Origin: Clostridiaceae bacterium
Lineage (GTDB): Bacteria > Bacillota > Clostridia > Oscillospirales > Acutalibacteraceae
Length of the DNA stretch: 64,000 bases
NCBI GenBank assembly: GCA_016287385.1
Contig: JAEEWM010000002.1
Location: 124,001 to 188,000, forward strand
Direction: 5' to 3'
The notes below the pieces were generated by a model. The model ran no database searches. It saw nothing but the letters and a program-made list of their open reading frames with translations, and was not told where the DNA came from. The first letter of the stretch is position 1, and the number at the start of each line of letters is the position of its first letter. The translations under genes were made by a program, and so were the position numbers. Of the stretch, positions 35,724-45,814 are shown in pieces.

Positions 35724-36623
35724 ATGAAAAACAGTTTTTTACTTTCCTGTGAATCAACGGTTGATTTACCGTTCTCCTATATTTCGGAGCGAAACATCGA
35801 GGTGCTTTTCTATACATATTCCGTAGACGGCGAGGAGTACGACGACGATATGGGCCGCGACCCCGGAGCGCTTGACCACTTTTACGGTCTGCTCAGTGAC
35901 GGCAAATTCCCGGCGACTTCCCAAATAAACGTTTACAAATATACAAATTATTTTGAATCTCTCTTGAACCTTTACAGCGGCGATATACTTCACATTGCGA
36001 TGGGGTCGGGTATGTCGCCCTCTGTAAACAACGCAGTTGAGGCGGCAAAGTCGCTTAAAGCGAAATATCCCGACAGAACGGTAAAGGTAATAGATTCGCT
36101 TTGCTCGTGCGGCGGATACGGCATACTTGTCGATATCGCCGCGGATATGCGCGACGAGGGCGTATCTTTTGAGGATGTCGCAGACTGGCTCGAATCAAAT
36201 AAGGCGTGTATTCATCACCAGTTTTTCTCAACAGACCTTAAATACTTCAAGCGAAGCGGTCGTGTTTCCGGCGCCGCCGCAACAGTCGCTACGATACTCG
36301 GAATCTGTCCGATAATGCACCTTAATTCGGAAGGACGCATTATCGCTTACGGCAAAGTCCGCGGCAGAAAAAAGGCGATAAAGACGACCGTTGAAACAAT
36401 GCTCAAAGATACGGTCGAGGGCGGCGATTACGCCGGAAAGTGCGTAATATGTCACTCAAACTGCATCGACGCGGCAAACGAAACCGCGGAGCTCGTAAAA
36501 CAGACTTTTCCGAAGCTTCCCGAAGTCAGAATTTCAAACATAGGAACGATTATCGCTTCGCACGCGGGTCCCGGCACGGTGGCGCTGTTTTTTGTGGGCA
36601 AACCGCGCGTAGGGCTTGACTGA
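35724..36623 (+). CDS. DegV family fatty-acid-binding protein
   Basis: A 299-residue DegV protein. Members bind a fatty acid and, in FakB form, present it to the kinase FakA for phospholipid synthesis. The two-domain pattern is clear: ESTVDLP at the start, TSQINVYKY near 72, GDILHIAMGSGMS, and TDLKYFKRSGRVSGAAA with the late NIGTIIASHAGPGTVA. No fakA is in the window, and whether this copy is a FakB cannot be told from sequence alone. It is monocistronic, between terminators. Confidence 0.92.
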   Translation: MKNSFLLSCESTVDLPFSYISERNIEVLFYTYSVDGEEYDDDMGRDPGALDHFYGLLSDGKFPATSQINVYKYTNYFESLLNLYSGDILHIAMGSGMSPSVNNAVEAAKSLKAKYPDRTVKVIDSLCSCGGYGILVDIAADMRDEGVSFEDVADWLESNKACIHHQFFSTDLKYFKRSGRVSGAAATVATILGICPIMHLNSEGRIIAYGKVRGRKKAIKTTVETMLKDTVEGGDYAGKCVICHSNCIDAANETAELVKQTFPKLPEVRISNIGTIIASHAGPGTVALFFVGKPRVGLD

Positions 36624-36650
36624 CCGTTCTGTAAACTGAGTAAAAAACGG

Positions 36651-36684
36651 CCGCGCTTTCATTTTTTGAAGGCGCGGATTTTTT
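36651..36684 (+). terminator. Terminator after the DegV gene
   Basis: CCGCGC / GCGCGG, with a CTTTCA...TTGAAG inner stem, is followed by ATTTTTT. Confidence 0.85.
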
Positions 36685-36749
36685 ACGCCTTCAAAGCCGG
36701 ATGCCGTACGGAGCGCCACGCCGCCGATGCGGACTAAATGACAATATAT

Positions 36750-36778
36750 TTGACTTTTTTATAAAAATGCGGTATCAT
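36750..36778 (+). promoter_or_regulatory. Promoter of the GGDEF gene
   Basis: TTGACT, a 17-base spacer and TATCAT. Confidence 0.65.
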
Positions 36779-36836
36779 AATCGGTGACGCCGGCTATTAA
36801 ATTATGCCAAACAATGAATTTTGGGGAGATTTACCG

Positions 36837-38246
36837 ATGGAAATAAAGAGATTCGGCCATACCACCAAGGCGGCGGTACTGTTCACCGTTTCCCTGTTTG
36901 CTGTCAACGTGATTATAGGCGCGGTTGTGGTTATACAGTCACGCGCATCCGTGAAATCGCTCATTAACGATTCAATGCTCGGTATTGCAAAAACCGCGGG
37001 CGCTATGCTTGACGGTGACGAGCTTGCCGCCCTTACCGCCGAGGATGAAGGCGGGGAGAAGCAGGAGGCGGTTGAGGATAAACTGCGGGTGTTTGCCGAA
37101 AACTTTGATTTTAAGTATATTTACGCCGTTCGACCGAGTGAAGGCGGCAAGTTTATTTTCATAGCCGATGCGGACGAGAAAGACCCCGCGCCTTACGGCA
37201 AAGAGGTCGTATATTCGCCGGCGCTCGGCTCAGCCGGAAACGGCAAGGCGGATGTCGATAAATTCCCCGTAAGCGACGAATGGGGCAAATACTATACCGC
37301 TTACTGTCCGGTCAAGACGTCCGACGGCAGGATCGGCGGTATCGTAGGTGTTGATTTCGACGCCGAGTGGTACGAAAAGCAGATGACCAAAAATGCGGCG
37401 TACATTATTTTCATAAGCGTATTTTCGCTTGCCGTAGGCGGCGTGATGGTGCTTCTGGTTACTGTCAGACTTAAAAATAAATTTGACCGTCTTAACGAGG
37501 AAACCATGTCCATCGCTTCTGATATAGGCGCACTGCTTGACGAAATACACGGAGAATCCGATTTTCCGCAGATATCCGGAGAATCAACGGCGCTTTCGGC
37601 GGCTGAGGTCGAGCTTTCGGATAAAATCAAAAATGAGAGCAGCGGTATAGAAAAGCTTTCGTTAGAGGTTGAAGAAATAAAAATCAATCTGAGGCAGTAT
37701 ATCAACTATGTCCATGTAAAAGCTTATACCGACGGTATGACCGGCGTGGGAAATAAAACCGCCTACCTTGAGCTTGTACATAATCTCGATAACCGTATAG
37801 TGAAAAACGACGTTCGATTCTCGATAGCGGTATTTGATATAGACGCGTTGAAGTGCGCGAACGACGAATACGGTCATGAAGAGGGCGACCGCATGATAAC
37901 CGGCACCGCAAACTGCCTTAAACGGGTATTCGGTAAAAAGAATGTGTTCCGTATAGGCGGCGACGAGTTTATCGCCGTGCTTGAGGATTTCTTTGAAAAC
38001 GATATGGAAACGGCGTTTGTACGGCTTGACAATGAAATCGTGCGCGAAAACAAATCCATGCCCGAAGAGGCGAAAGTCAGGGTTTCCTTCTCAAAGGGAG
38101 CGGCGACGTTCGAGCCGGGCAGGGATAAGGCGTTCAAGGAGGTTTTCCGCCGCGCGGATAAAGCGATGTACATCAATAAGGACAATTACTACAAAAAGCA
38201 TCCTAACCCGCGTGCAAACGGCGAAACGGAGTTTGACGCTTTATGA
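36837..38246 (+). CDS. Membrane-bound diguanylate cyclase
   Basis: A 469-residue sensor that should make cyclic di-GMP. An N-terminal membrane helix (AVLFTVSLFAVNVIIGAVVVI) and a second (AAYIIFISVFSLAVGGVMVLLV, about 195-216) frame an extracytoplasmic dCache/PAS-like sensor of about 150 residues. A coiled-coil linker leads to the GGDEF domain with an intact active site (RIGGDEFIAVL). The RxxD inhibitory site usually found a few residues upstream is absent (GKKNVF). GGGGAG precedes the ATG at 36837, so the track's earlier ATG is not used. It is coupled by ATGA to the DUF3267 gene. Confidence 0.92.
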   Translation: MEIKRFGHTTKAAVLFTVSLFAVNVIIGAVVVIQSRASVKSLINDSMLGIAKTAGAMLDGDELAALTAEDEGGEKQEAVEDKLRVFAENFDFKYIYAVRPSEGGKFIFIADADEKDPAPYGKEVVYSPALGSAGNGKADVDKFPVSDEWGKYYTAYCPVKTSDGRIGGIVGVDFDAEWYEKQMTKNAAYIIFISVFSLAVGGVMVLLVTVRLKNKFDRLNEETMSIASDIGALLDEIHGESDFPQISGESTALSAAEVELSDKIKNESSGIEKLSLEVEEIKINLRQYINYVHVKAYTDGMTGVGNKTAYLELVHNLDNRIVKNDVRFSIAVFDIDALKCANDEYGHEEGDRMITGTANCLKRVFGKKNVFRIGGDEFIAVLEDFFENDMETAFVRLDNEIVRENKSMPEEAKVRVSFSKGAATFEPGRDKAFKEVFRRADKAMYINKDNYYKKHPNPRANGETEFDAL

Positions 38247-38827
38247 AGACAGTCGCAGTTTTGCCGGATGGCTATACAGAGTATTATTCTGTTGATTTGC
38301 AAAAAGATAAAAGGACGGCGGTTTTCGTTAACCTGTTCGCCGCTGTTATAGCCATAATAATGGCGTTTTCCATGTGTTTTTATATACCGTTTGCAACGTT
38401 GTTCAGCATGGAAAGCGGATTGGGTGCGTATATTGTGCGCCTGCTGTCGCTCATTGTACTTACCGTTCTTTACCTTGTGCTTCACGAGGCGGTGCACGGC
38501 GTTTCTATGAAGCTTTGCGGCACAGAGAAGGTCAAATACGGTTTTACCGGGCTTTACGCGTTTGCCGGAAGCGATGATTATTACGGCAAAAAAGCATATA
38601 TTTTTATTGCCATGGCGCCGGTGGTATTCTGGGGCGCGGTGCTCGCCGCGATAAACGTCTTTGTTCCCGAAGAATGGTTTTGGGTGATTTACTTCATTCA
38701 GATAATCAATGTTTCCGGCGCGGCAGGCGATATCTTTGTGACAGTGAAATTTTCCCGTTTCCCGAAAGATATACTGATAAAAGATTCGGGAGTCGGGATG
38801 ACGGTTTATTCAAAAGAAAACGGTTAA
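38243..38827 (+). CDS. DUF3267 membrane protein, putative zinc metalloprotease
   Basis: A 194-residue polytopic membrane protein with about four helices. The HEAVHG motif at the end of helix two (LYLVLHEAVHGVSMKLCG) is the zinc HExxH motif of DUF3267, a group related to M50 site-2-type proteases. AMAPVVFWGAV and NVSGAAGDI lie where these proteins carry further metal-site residues. The ATG overlaps the stop of the diguanylate cyclase gene, which suggests coordinated use. No substrate can be inferred. Confidence 0.82.
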   Translation: MKTVAVLPDGYTEYYSVDLQKDKRTAVFVNLFAAVIAIIMAFSMCFYIPFATLFSMESGLGAYIVRLLSLIVLTVLYLVLHEAVHGVSMKLCGTEKVKYGFTGLYAFAGSDDYYGKKAYIFIAMAPVVFWGAVLAAINVFVPEEWFWVIYFIQIINVSGAAGDIFVTVKFSRFPKDILIKDSGVGMTVYSKENG

Positions 38828-38843
38828 TAACCGAAAAGGATAA

Positions 38844-38885
38844 AAAATACCGGCTGAAACAGGCAAGTATCCTTGTTTCAGCCGG
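38844..38885 (-). terminator. Terminator of the L,D-transpeptidase gene
   Basis: The 12-bp stem CCGGCTGAAACA / TGTTTCAGCCGG is followed by TATTTTTTA on the minus strand. On the plus strand it also follows the DUF3267 gene but has no T run there. Confidence 0.85.
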
Positions 38886-38898
38886 CTGTTATATGCCT

Positions 38899-39915
38899 TT
38901 AATTCTCTGCTTTTTTCCACGGGTTGTTCGGGTCCGGGTCTGTGGGGTCCCAGCCGCGGCGCGAATCGTTTACGTCGATTCTTATCGGCGCCGGCGCGGG
39001 GAGCGGTTCGGGGTCCGCGCTGTCGTAAATCGTGACGGTCGTGCCCGCCGGGCAGTTGTCGTATATCCATTTCGCGTCGGCAACGCAAAGTCTTACGCAG
39101 CCGGCGGAAGCGGGCTGACCGAGCTTGTTGTACTCCTCACATTCAAGGGCGCCGCAGTTCTGCGAAAAATACGGTACGGAGTGGAAAAGATAAGGTCCGT
39201 ATATCCGCGTTGAATACTGACCGTAAACGCTGCCTTTAAGCCAGCCCCACCTGAACTTGTCCGAAGTTTTCCAGGTGCCTGTCGGTGTTTTGCCGTCGGT
39301 ACCCACAGAGCAGGTCATCGACTTGAACGGTACGGTGTATTCGCCGTTTTCGTCAGCTTTGTATACGGTAACTATATTTTGAGCGCGGTTGACTTTTATA
39401 TAATACGGCGCAGTGTTTGCCGCCGTGGGCTGCACCGGATTCTCCGCCGGTTTTTCCGCCGCGATATATTTTGCGTAGCAATAGCCCTCTTTGCCGTTGT
39501 AAAGTACCTTGTACCAGTTCTCCGGGCCTTTTTCGATAACCGATACCTCGCCGCCTCTTTTGATTTCGCCGAGCACATTTTTTTCATCCTTTGTATCCGG
39601 CGCGCTTCTTACATTAAGGTCAATGGTGGTATACATGGTTACGGTTTCAATTTGCGGCTTCTCTTCCTCAACGGGCGCTTCCGCCTTCTGCTCCTGCTCC
39701 GGTTTGCTTACCGTTTCGGATAAAGCCGGTTTTGACGAAACGTTTTCATCGACGGTTTTCGCCGCTTTTTTACCGATATTTATCTTGTCGCCGAAGAGTA
39801 TAACGGCGATAATAAGCAAAACCGAAATGCCTATGCAGACTGCTGCGATTTTAATCGGAGTACGCAGCTGCGGTATTTTTAAGTCTGCGTTTTTGGAATG
39901 GCGGCCGTGTCCCAT
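38899..39915 (-). CDS. L,D-transpeptidase with SH3 domain
   Basis: A membrane-anchored cell-wall enzyme (338 residues). An N-terminal cytoplasmic stretch and one membrane helix (IAAVCIGISVLLIIAVILF) are followed by a Lys/Glu/Pro-rich linker. A bacterial SH3 domain (about 92-155, DLNVRSAPDT...NWYKVLYNGKEGYCYAKYI) follows. The YkuD domain has HSVPYF and the catalytic cysteine in SAGCVRLC. YkuD enzymes make 3-3 peptidoglycan cross-links or attach proteins. The Pro-rich tail after the domain (PLPAPAP...) is extra. It is a single gene with a good promoter and terminator. Confidence 0.92.
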   Translation of the reverse strand: MGHGRHSKNADLKIPQLRTPIKIAAVCIGISVLLIIAVILFGDKINIGKKAAKTVDENVSSKPALSETVSKPEQEQKAEAPVEEEKPQIETVTMYTTIDLNVRSAPDTKDEKNVLGEIKRGGEVSVIEKGPENWYKVLYNGKEGYCYAKYIAAEKPAENPVQPTAANTAPYYIKVNRAQNIVTVYKADENGEYTVPFKSMTCSVGTDGKTPTGTWKTSDKFRWGWLKGSVYGQYSTRIYGPYLFHSVPYFSQNCGALECEEYNKLGQPASAGCVRLCVADAKWIYDNCPAGTTVTIYDSADPEPLPAPAPIRIDVNDSRRGWDPTDPDPNNPWKKAEN

Positions 39916-39957
39916 AATTTCACTCTCCAGAATATTCGTTCATTTTTTAACAGTTTC

Positions 39958-39986
39958 ATTTTAACATTACGTCATCAGGTTGTCAA
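39958..39986 (-). promoter_or_regulatory. Promoter of the L,D-transpeptidase gene
   Basis: On the minus strand, TTGACA, a 17-base spacer and TAAAAT. Confidence 0.8.
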
Positions 39987-40013
39987 GCACGGCAAAATCC
40001 GCCTACTTTTAAC

Positions 40014-40042
40014 TTTACAAACCGGAATACGGAATATATAAT
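40014..40042 (+). promoter_or_regulatory. Promoter of fhs and following peptidase genes
   Basis: TTTACA, a 17-base spacer and TATAAT, 28 bases before the fhs ATG. Confidence 0.75.
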
Positions 40043-40070
40043 ATAAGGCGAAAGTCAAGAGGTGTTTTTT

Positions 40071-41747
40071 ATGTCTTATAAAACCGATATAGAGATAGCG
40101 CAGGAGTGCGAAATGCGGCCTGTTACCGAGATAGCGCGCCGTGCGAATATCGAAGAAAAGTATGTCGAACAGTACGGCAGATACAAAGCCAAAATAGATC
40201 TGTCGTTTTTGAACGAAACCGACAGGAAAGACGGTAAGCTCGTCCTTGTTACGGCAATTACGCCCACCTCCGCGGGCGAGGGCAAAACCACAACCACGAT
40301 AGGACTTGCCGACGCTCTGAACGTGATTGGCAAACGCGCCGCGGTCGCACTGAGAGAACCGTCGCTCGGTCCGGTTTTCGGCATTAAGGGAGGGGCCGCG
40401 GGCGGCGGATACGCCCAGGTGGTTCCCATGGAGGATATAAACCTGCATTTTACGGGCGACCTTCACGCCATAACCGCGGCGAATAATCTGCTTGCCGCTA
40501 TGCTCGATAATCACATATATCAGGGTAACGCGCTCGGCGTAGATACGAGAAAAATAACGTGGAAACGCTGCGTCGATATGAACGACAGACAGCTTCGCCA
40601 CATTGTCGACGGACTCGGCGGAAAGGTAAACGGAGTGCCCCGTGAGGACGGATACGATATCACCGTTGCAAGTGAGATTATGGCGGTATTCTGTCTTTCC
40701 ACCTCGATTTCAGACCTTAAACGCCGCCTGTCTGATATGATTGTCGGATATACTTTTGACGATAAGCCCGTCACCTGCGGCGACCTTCACGCCGCGGGCG
40801 CTCTTACCGCGCTTCTTAAAGACGCGTTAAAGCCCAATCTTGTGCAGACGCTCGAAGGTACGCCCGCGTTTGTACACGGCGGTCCGTTTGCAAATATAGC
40901 GCACGGGTGCAACTCTGTCGCGGCTACAAAGATGGCGCTTAAAGCCGGCGATTACGCCGTGACCGAGGCGGGCTTCGGCGCGGACCTCGGTGCTGAAAAA
41001 TTCCTTGATATCAAATGCAGAAAATCGGGTCTTGTACCTGACGCGGTTGTTCTTGTCGCTACGGTGCGCGCGCTTAAAATGCACGGCGGACTCTCAAAAA
41101 GCGAACTTGATAAAGAAAACATCGCGGCGCTTGAAAAAGGAATGCCCAATCTGATTCGTCACCTGAACAATATTAAAAACGTTTATAAGCTTCCCTGCGT
41201 TGTGGCGATTAACCGGTTCCCGGCAGATACCGACGATGAAATAGAGTTTATAATTGCAAAATGCGGTGAACTCGGCGTCAGGGCGGTGCTTTCCACCGTT
41301 TGCGCGGACGGCGGCAGAGGCGGCGAGGCGCTTGCGCGCGAGGTAGTGCGGCTGTGTGATGAGGAAAAGAGCGGTTTTTCGTATCTGTACGATGATGACC
41401 TGCCGGTGGATAAAAAAATCGAAACGGTGGTAAAAAAGATATACGGCGGCGACGGTGTAAACATTCTGCCTGACGCCGTAAAGCAGATAGAGCGGCTTGA
41501 GGCACTCGGCTTTTCACGTTTCCCGGTCTGCATTGCCAAAACGCAGTACAGCTTTTCGGATAACCCGGCGCTGTCCGGCGCGCCCGAGGGCTTTCGGGTA
41601 ACGGTGAAAAAGGTAAAGGTTTCAGCCGGCGCGGAGTTTATTGTTGCGCTTACCGGCGATGTTATGACCATGCCGGGGCTGCCCGTATTACCCGCCGCGG
41701 AAAAAATAGATGTTGACGAAAACGGAAAAATAAAGGGGCTGTTTTAA
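40071..41747 (+). CDS. fhs: Formate--tetrahydrofolate ligase
   Basis: A 558-residue enzyme making 10-formyl-tetrahydrofolate from formate and ATP for purine synthesis and one-carbon (or acetogenic) metabolism. The nucleotide loop [20 protein letters not shown] is followed by [22 protein letters not shown]-type core sequence and a late MTMPGLP. The track's GTG start overlaps AAGAGGTG, so the ATG at 40071 ([11 protein letters not shown]) is used. pepD follows after one base. Confidence 0.96.
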   Translation: MSYKTDIEIAQECEMRPVTEIARRANIEEKYVEQYGRYKAKIDLSFLNETDRKDGKLVLVTAITPTSAGEGKTTTTIGLADALNVIGKRAAVALREPSLGPVFGIKGGAAGGGYAQVVPMEDINLHFTGDLHAITAANNLLAAMLDNHIYQGNALGVDTRKITWKRCVDMNDRQLRHIVDGLGGKVNGVPREDGYDITVASEIMAVFCLSTSISDLKRRLSDMIVGYTFDDKPVTCGDLHAAGALTALLKDALKPNLVQTLEGTPAFVHGGPFANIAHGCNSVAATKMALKAGDYAVTEAGFGADLGAEKFLDIKCRKSGLVPDAVVLVATVRALKMHGGLSKSELDKENIAALEKGMPNLIRHLNNIKNVYKLPCVVAINRFPADTDDEIEFIIAKCGELGVRAVLSTVCADGGRGGEALAREVVRLCDEEKSGFSYLYDDDLPVDKKIETVVKKIYGGDGVNILPDAVKQIERLEALGFSRFPVCIAKTQYSFSDNPALSGAPEGFRVTVKKVKVSAGAEFIVALTGDVMTMPGLPVLPAAEKIDVDENGKIKGLF

Positions 41748-41748
41748 T

Positions 41749-43164
41749 ATGAAAAAGCTTTTATCGGGCATTGAACCCAAAAAGGTTTTTGAAGTTTTTG
41801 AGGAAATATGCGCGATACCTCACGGTTCGGGCAACACAAAGGCGATAAGCGATTATTGCGCCGGTTTTGCGCGCGAGCGGGGACTTTGGGTCTTGCAGGA
41901 TGAACTTAACAACGTAATAATCAAAAAACCGGCTTCCGCCGGGTATGAAAACCATCCGCCGGTAGTGTTGCAGGGGCACCTCGATATGGTTTGCGAAAAG
42001 GACCCGGAAATCGACTTTGATTTTACGCGCGACGCACTGCGCTTAAAGCTCGACGGTGATATTTTAAGCGCGACCGGCACCACGCTCGGCGGTGATGACG
42101 GCGTAGCGGTGGCAATAGCGCTCGGCATTATTGACGACGATACTTTGCCCCATCCGCCGCTTGAAGTGATTTTCACTTCCGATGAGGAGACCGGTATGTA
42201 CGGCGCCGCGGGGATAGACGCCGCGAATATAACCGCAAAGCGGTTTATCAGTCTTGACCACGGGGACGACTCTTCGTTTACAGTCGGCTGTGCCGGCGGT
42301 ACGCGGGTGGAGATTGAACTGCCGCTTGAAACGGCGGCGGCGGTAAAGCCCGCGTATAGAATCAGCGTATCCGGTCTTACCGGCGGTCACTCCGGCGAGG
42401 AGATAGATAAGGGAAGACTTAACGCAAACAAGCTCCTCGGCTCCTTTTTGAGCGCCGTTCCGGGCGACGTGCGGATATCCTCGATATCGGGCGGAAATAT
42501 GGTAAACGCCATAACCGTAAACGCCTCCTGCGTAGTTTGTACCGGCGAAGACTTAACGGCGGCGGCAAAAATCTTTGAAAAAGAGAACCGGTGTTCCGCC
42601 GATAAGGGGCTTACCGTAACGGTTGACCCCGTGCACTGCGACACCGCTTTTACCGCCGAATCGTCGAAGCTTATAATAAACCTTTTGTGTGAATTGCCTG
42701 ACGGCGTTCAGGCGATGAGCGCGGATTTTACGGGCGTTGTGGAAACCTCGCTTAATATCGGCGTAATTAAGATTGAGAATAACGCTTTTCACGTTTTTGC
42801 GCTGCTTCGCAGTTCAAAGGACAATAAAAAAGCCGAGCTTACCGAAAAGATAAAAAAGATATCCGAACGTTTCGGCGCGCGTTGTTATATTAAAAGCGAA
42901 TATCCCGCGTGGGAATACAAAAAAGATTCCCCCCTGCGTAAAACGATGGTATCGGTATACGAGGATATGTTCGGTAAAACACCCAATACGGTAGTCATCC
43001 ACGCCGGGCTCGAATGCGGTCTTTTCAGCGGTAAAATAAAGGATATTGACGCTGTCTCGACGGGTCCGAACCTTTATGATATCCACACCGCGCACGAAAG
43101 TCTTTCGGTATCCTCGCTTGCCCGTATTTATAAATACATTTGTCGCGTTTTGGAGGCGCTGTAA
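41749..43164 (+). CDS. pepD: Aminoacyl-histidine dipeptidase (PepD, M20 family)
   Basis: A 471-residue cytosolic zinc dipeptidase that cleaves Xaa-His dipeptides such as carnosine. Metal motifs of the M20C group appear in order: VLQGHLDMVCEK, TLGGDDGVAVA and FTSDEETGMYGA. HAGLECGLFSGK carries the late site and a dimerisation domain sits in the middle. It is packed between fhs and the Xaa-Pro peptidase, which with the solute-binding lipoprotein downstream suggests peptide scavenging. Confidence 0.94.
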   Translation: MKKLLSGIEPKKVFEVFEEICAIPHGSGNTKAISDYCAGFARERGLWVLQDELNNVIIKKPASAGYENHPPVVLQGHLDMVCEKDPEIDFDFTRDALRLKLDGDILSATGTTLGGDDGVAVAIALGIIDDDTLPHPPLEVIFTSDEETGMYGAAGIDAANITAKRFISLDHGDDSSFTVGCAGGTRVEIELPLETAAAVKPAYRISVSGLTGGHSGEEIDKGRLNANKLLGSFLSAVPGDVRISSISGGNMVNAITVNASCVVCTGEDLTAAAKIFEKENRCSADKGLTVTVDPVHCDTAFTAESSKLIINLLCELPDGVQAMSADFTGVVETSLNIGVIKIENNAFHVFALLRSSKDNKKAELTEKIKKISERFGARCYIKSEYPAWEYKKDSPLRKTMVSVYEDMFGKTPNTVVIHAGLECGLFSGKIKDIDAVSTGPNLYDIHTAHESLSVSSLARIYKYICRVLEAL

Positions 43165-44229
43165 ATGGAAAACAGAATTGAAAATTTAAGGAATTCCCTG
43201 CCGAAAGGCGCCGCGGCGCTCATTACGAACGAAGCGGACTGCTTTTATCTTTCCGGCTTCAATAAAAGCGAGGGAATGGTGCTTGTAACAGAAAAAAGCG
43301 CCTGCCTTTTTGTTGATTTTCGCTATATCGAGGCGGCGCGCGCGGCGAGCAGGATCGATGTAAAGCTGACCCACGCCTTTATTAAGGATATTTTCACCGA
43401 GCTTAAAAGCGAGGATGTTAAGACCGTGTTTGTTGAGCGGGAGTATGTTACGCTCGCTTTGGCGGCGCGGCTTAAAGAGGCGTTTGAGGGTATTGAGGTT
43501 TCAGAAGAAGTCGACGTGGGTAAGATAATCGGCGATATGCGAGCGGTAAAAAGCGCACAGGAAATATCGCTTATTAAATCGGCGCAGAAAATAACGGACA
43601 GGGCTTTTTCATACATAATCACGAAAATCGCCGCGGGCAGGAGTGAACGCGAAACAGCGCTCGACCTTGAATTCTTTATGCGCAAAGAGGGCAGCGAGGG
43701 CACCGCGTTTGATACTATCTGCGTTTCCGGCAAAAACTCTTCAAAGCCGCACGGCGTGCCGGGGGAAAAACTGATTCAAAACGGCGACTTTGTAACTCTC
43801 GATTTCGGCGCCGTGGTGGGCGGCTACCGTTCGGATATGACCAGAACCGTGGCGGTGGGCAAACCGGATGAAAAAATGGTTTTTGTATACAATACCGTGC
43901 TTAAAGCGCAAAGCGCGGCGCTTGCCGCGATAAAACCCGGCGTTTCCTGCCGGGATATTGATAAAATCGCCCGTGATATTATCAATACAGCGGGATTTGA
44001 GGGCTGTTTCGGACACGGACTCGGTCACGGTGTCGGTATAGATATTCACGAAAACCCCGCTTTCAGTACCCGCTGTGAAACCGTAACAGCGCCCGGTATG
44101 GTAATAACCGTGGAACCGGGTATTTATCTTGAAAACAGCTTCGGCGTCAGAATAGAGGATATGATAGTTGTGACCGAAGGCGGATGTGAAAATTTAACCG
44201 GCAGCGAAAAGAGACTTATTGTGCTTTGA
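43165..44229 (+). CDS. Xaa-Pro peptidase family protein (M24)
   Basis: A 354-residue aminopeptidase P or prolidase-like enzyme with an N-terminal creatinase-like domain (1 to about 125) and a C-terminal pita-bread domain. Metal ligands are visible in LDFGAVVGGYRSDMTRT, GHGLGHGVGIDIHE, TVEPGIYL and the last GVRIEDMIVV. Whether it acts on Xaa-Pro dipeptides or longer peptides cannot be told. It starts immediately after the pepD stop (TAAATG), so the two are co-translated. Confidence 0.93.
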   Translation: MENRIENLRNSLPKGAAALITNEADCFYLSGFNKSEGMVLVTEKSACLFVDFRYIEAARAASRIDVKLTHAFIKDIFTELKSEDVKTVFVEREYVTLALAARLKEAFEGIEVSEEVDVGKIIGDMRAVKSAQEISLIKSAQKITDRAFSYIITKIAAGRSERETALDLEFFMRKEGSEGTAFDTICVSGKNSSKPHGVPGEKLIQNGDFVTLDFGAVVGGYRSDMTRTVAVGKPDEKMVFVYNTVLKAQSAALAAIKPGVSCRDIDKIARDIINTAGFEGCFGHGLGHGVGIDIHENPAFSTRCETVTAPGMVITVEPGIYLENSFGVRIEDMIVVTEGGCENLTGSEKRLIVL

Positions 44230-44252
44230 CTTTTTGCCCGGCGTTTATCTAC

Positions 44253-44281
44253 TTGAAAAATGCAGTGATGTATAGTATAAT
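44253..44281 (+). promoter_or_regulatory. Promoter of the solute-binding lipoprotein gene
   Basis: TTGAAA, a 17-base spacer and TATAAT. Confidence 0.75.
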
Positions 44282-44311
44282 AATTACAGCATACTATTTA
44301 TGGGGTAGATT

Positions 44312-45784
44312 ATGGGCTCGGTCAAGAGGTTTATTCTCGTTATAGCGATAATATTCATTGGCGTTTCGCTTTGCGCTTGCGCAGGGCGAAGCGCCAATGC
44401 GCGCATATATGTATCTCTCGATAACATGCCCGATACGTTAGACCCTCAGGTCGCGTCGAGCGACAGTGAGCTGATGATCGCCCGCAATATTTACGAGGGG
44501 CTTACCCGTCAGGATGAGAACGGCGATATAGTAAAAGCGGCGTGTAAGGATTACCAATTTGAAAATCTCACCTATACCTTTACGCTCAGGGATGATATAA
44601 AGTGGTCGAACGGTAAAAAAATAGTCGCTGATGATTTTGTTTTCGGCATAAAGCGCGCACTGCTTCCCGAAACGCGCGCTCCCTTTGCGCGGCTTCTGTT
44701 TGCGATAAAAGGCGCGCCGGAGGTCAACGCGGGCAGGGCGGACGCGGGTGCGCTCGGGATATCGGCACCCGATTCAAAAACGGTTAAAATTACCCTGAGT
44801 TATGATGATGAGGAGTTCCTGCGCGTGCTTTCGATGCCGGTATCAATGCCGTGTAAAGAAGACTTTTTTTACGAAAGCACCGGCAAATACGGGCTTGAAA
44901 GAGATTATATCCTTTCCTGCGGCTCGTATAAGGTCGGCAAGTGGAACAAGACCGATTTCGGCATACGCCTGCTTAAAAACGATGAATACACCGGCTCCTT
45001 CAAACCGAAAAACGCGGCGGTTTATATTGCTAAGGATAAAGAAAAAAGCGTTGTGGAAAAGCTCAATTCGGGCGACGCCGATATGGCGCTTTTATCCGCA
45101 AAATATCTGCCTAAGGTAGACAGCGGGAAAATAAAGCTTACCTCGGTGCAGAATATCTGCTGGGTGCTTTCGTTAGGCGGTGATTTTTCGCAGAACGTCC
45201 GTCAGGCGCTTTGTATGTGCACGTCATCCGAAAGCTATAAAAAGAATCTGCCGGCAGGTTTTACCGCGGCTGATTCCATTTACCCCGGGGTTTTATCGAA
45301 GAATACGGGAACCGATGTCGCGTTCGCGCGGGTCTATGATTCGGTTACGGCGCGCTCCCTTATTTCGGCGGAGCTTAAAAACTTCAAAAACAAAAAATTT
45401 CCGCAGACGACCCTTGTTTATTCGCAGAGCGAACCGATGCGCACGGTGATAACACTTATCGTGGGCGACTGGCAGCAGAACCTCAGCACTTTTATAAACA
45501 TAAAGTCCGAGGATAAGTCGCTTGAGGGCGAGCTTAAAACCCATTCTCTGCCGCTTTCGGTTTTCCCGGTGAAAGCCGATTCAACGCTCGGCGAGTATCT
45601 GTATAAATTCGGCGTTGATTACAAGGGCGACGCCGTCGCCGCGGCGAATAAGGCGGCGGGGGTATATAATCTTTTGCCCGTCGCGTTTGAGGATACCACG
45701 GTCGGCTACCGCGATAATCTCAGCGGCGTTAATATAAGCGCCACAGGCGGGTATGTGGATTTTTCTTTTGTTGTAAAAAAATAA
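44312..45784 (+). CDS. Oligopeptide-type ABC transporter substrate-binding lipoprotein
   Basis: A 490-residue family 5 solute-binding protein (OppA-like). The lipoprotein signal ends at a cysteine in GVSLCACAG. The family core is clear: DNMPDTLDPQ, ARNIYEGLTRQDENG, and FTLRDDIKWSNGKKIVADDFVFGIKRAL. Permease and ATPase genes are absent here, so it must work with a transporter encoded elsewhere or have another role. The C-terminal half is less conserved. Its neighbours include two peptidases upstream and dockerin proteins downstream. Confidence 0.9.
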   Translation: MGSVKRFILVIAIIFIGVSLCACAGRSANARIYVSLDNMPDTLDPQVASSDSELMIARNIYEGLTRQDENGDIVKAACKDYQFENLTYTFTLRDDIKWSNGKKIVADDFVFGIKRALLPETRAPFARLLFAIKGAPEVNAGRADAGALGISAPDSKTVKITLSYDDEEFLRVLSMPVSMPCKEDFFYESTGKYGLERDYILSCGSYKVGKWNKTDFGIRLLKNDEYTGSFKPKNAAVYIAKDKEKSVVEKLNSGDADMALLSAKYLPKVDSGKIKLTSVQNICWVLSLGGDFSQNVRQALCMCTSSESYKKNLPAGFTAADSIYPGVLSKNTGTDVAFARVYDSVTARSLISAELKNFKNKKFPQTTLVYSQSEPMRTVITLIVGDWQQNLSTFINIKSEDKSLEGELKTHSLPLSVFPVKADSTLGEYLYKFGVDYKGDAVAAANKAAGVYNLLPVAFEDTTVGYRDNLSGVNISATGGYVDFSFVVKK

Positions 45785-45814
45785 CAGGTGAATAAATTAT
45801 TCCGGAGGGTAAAA

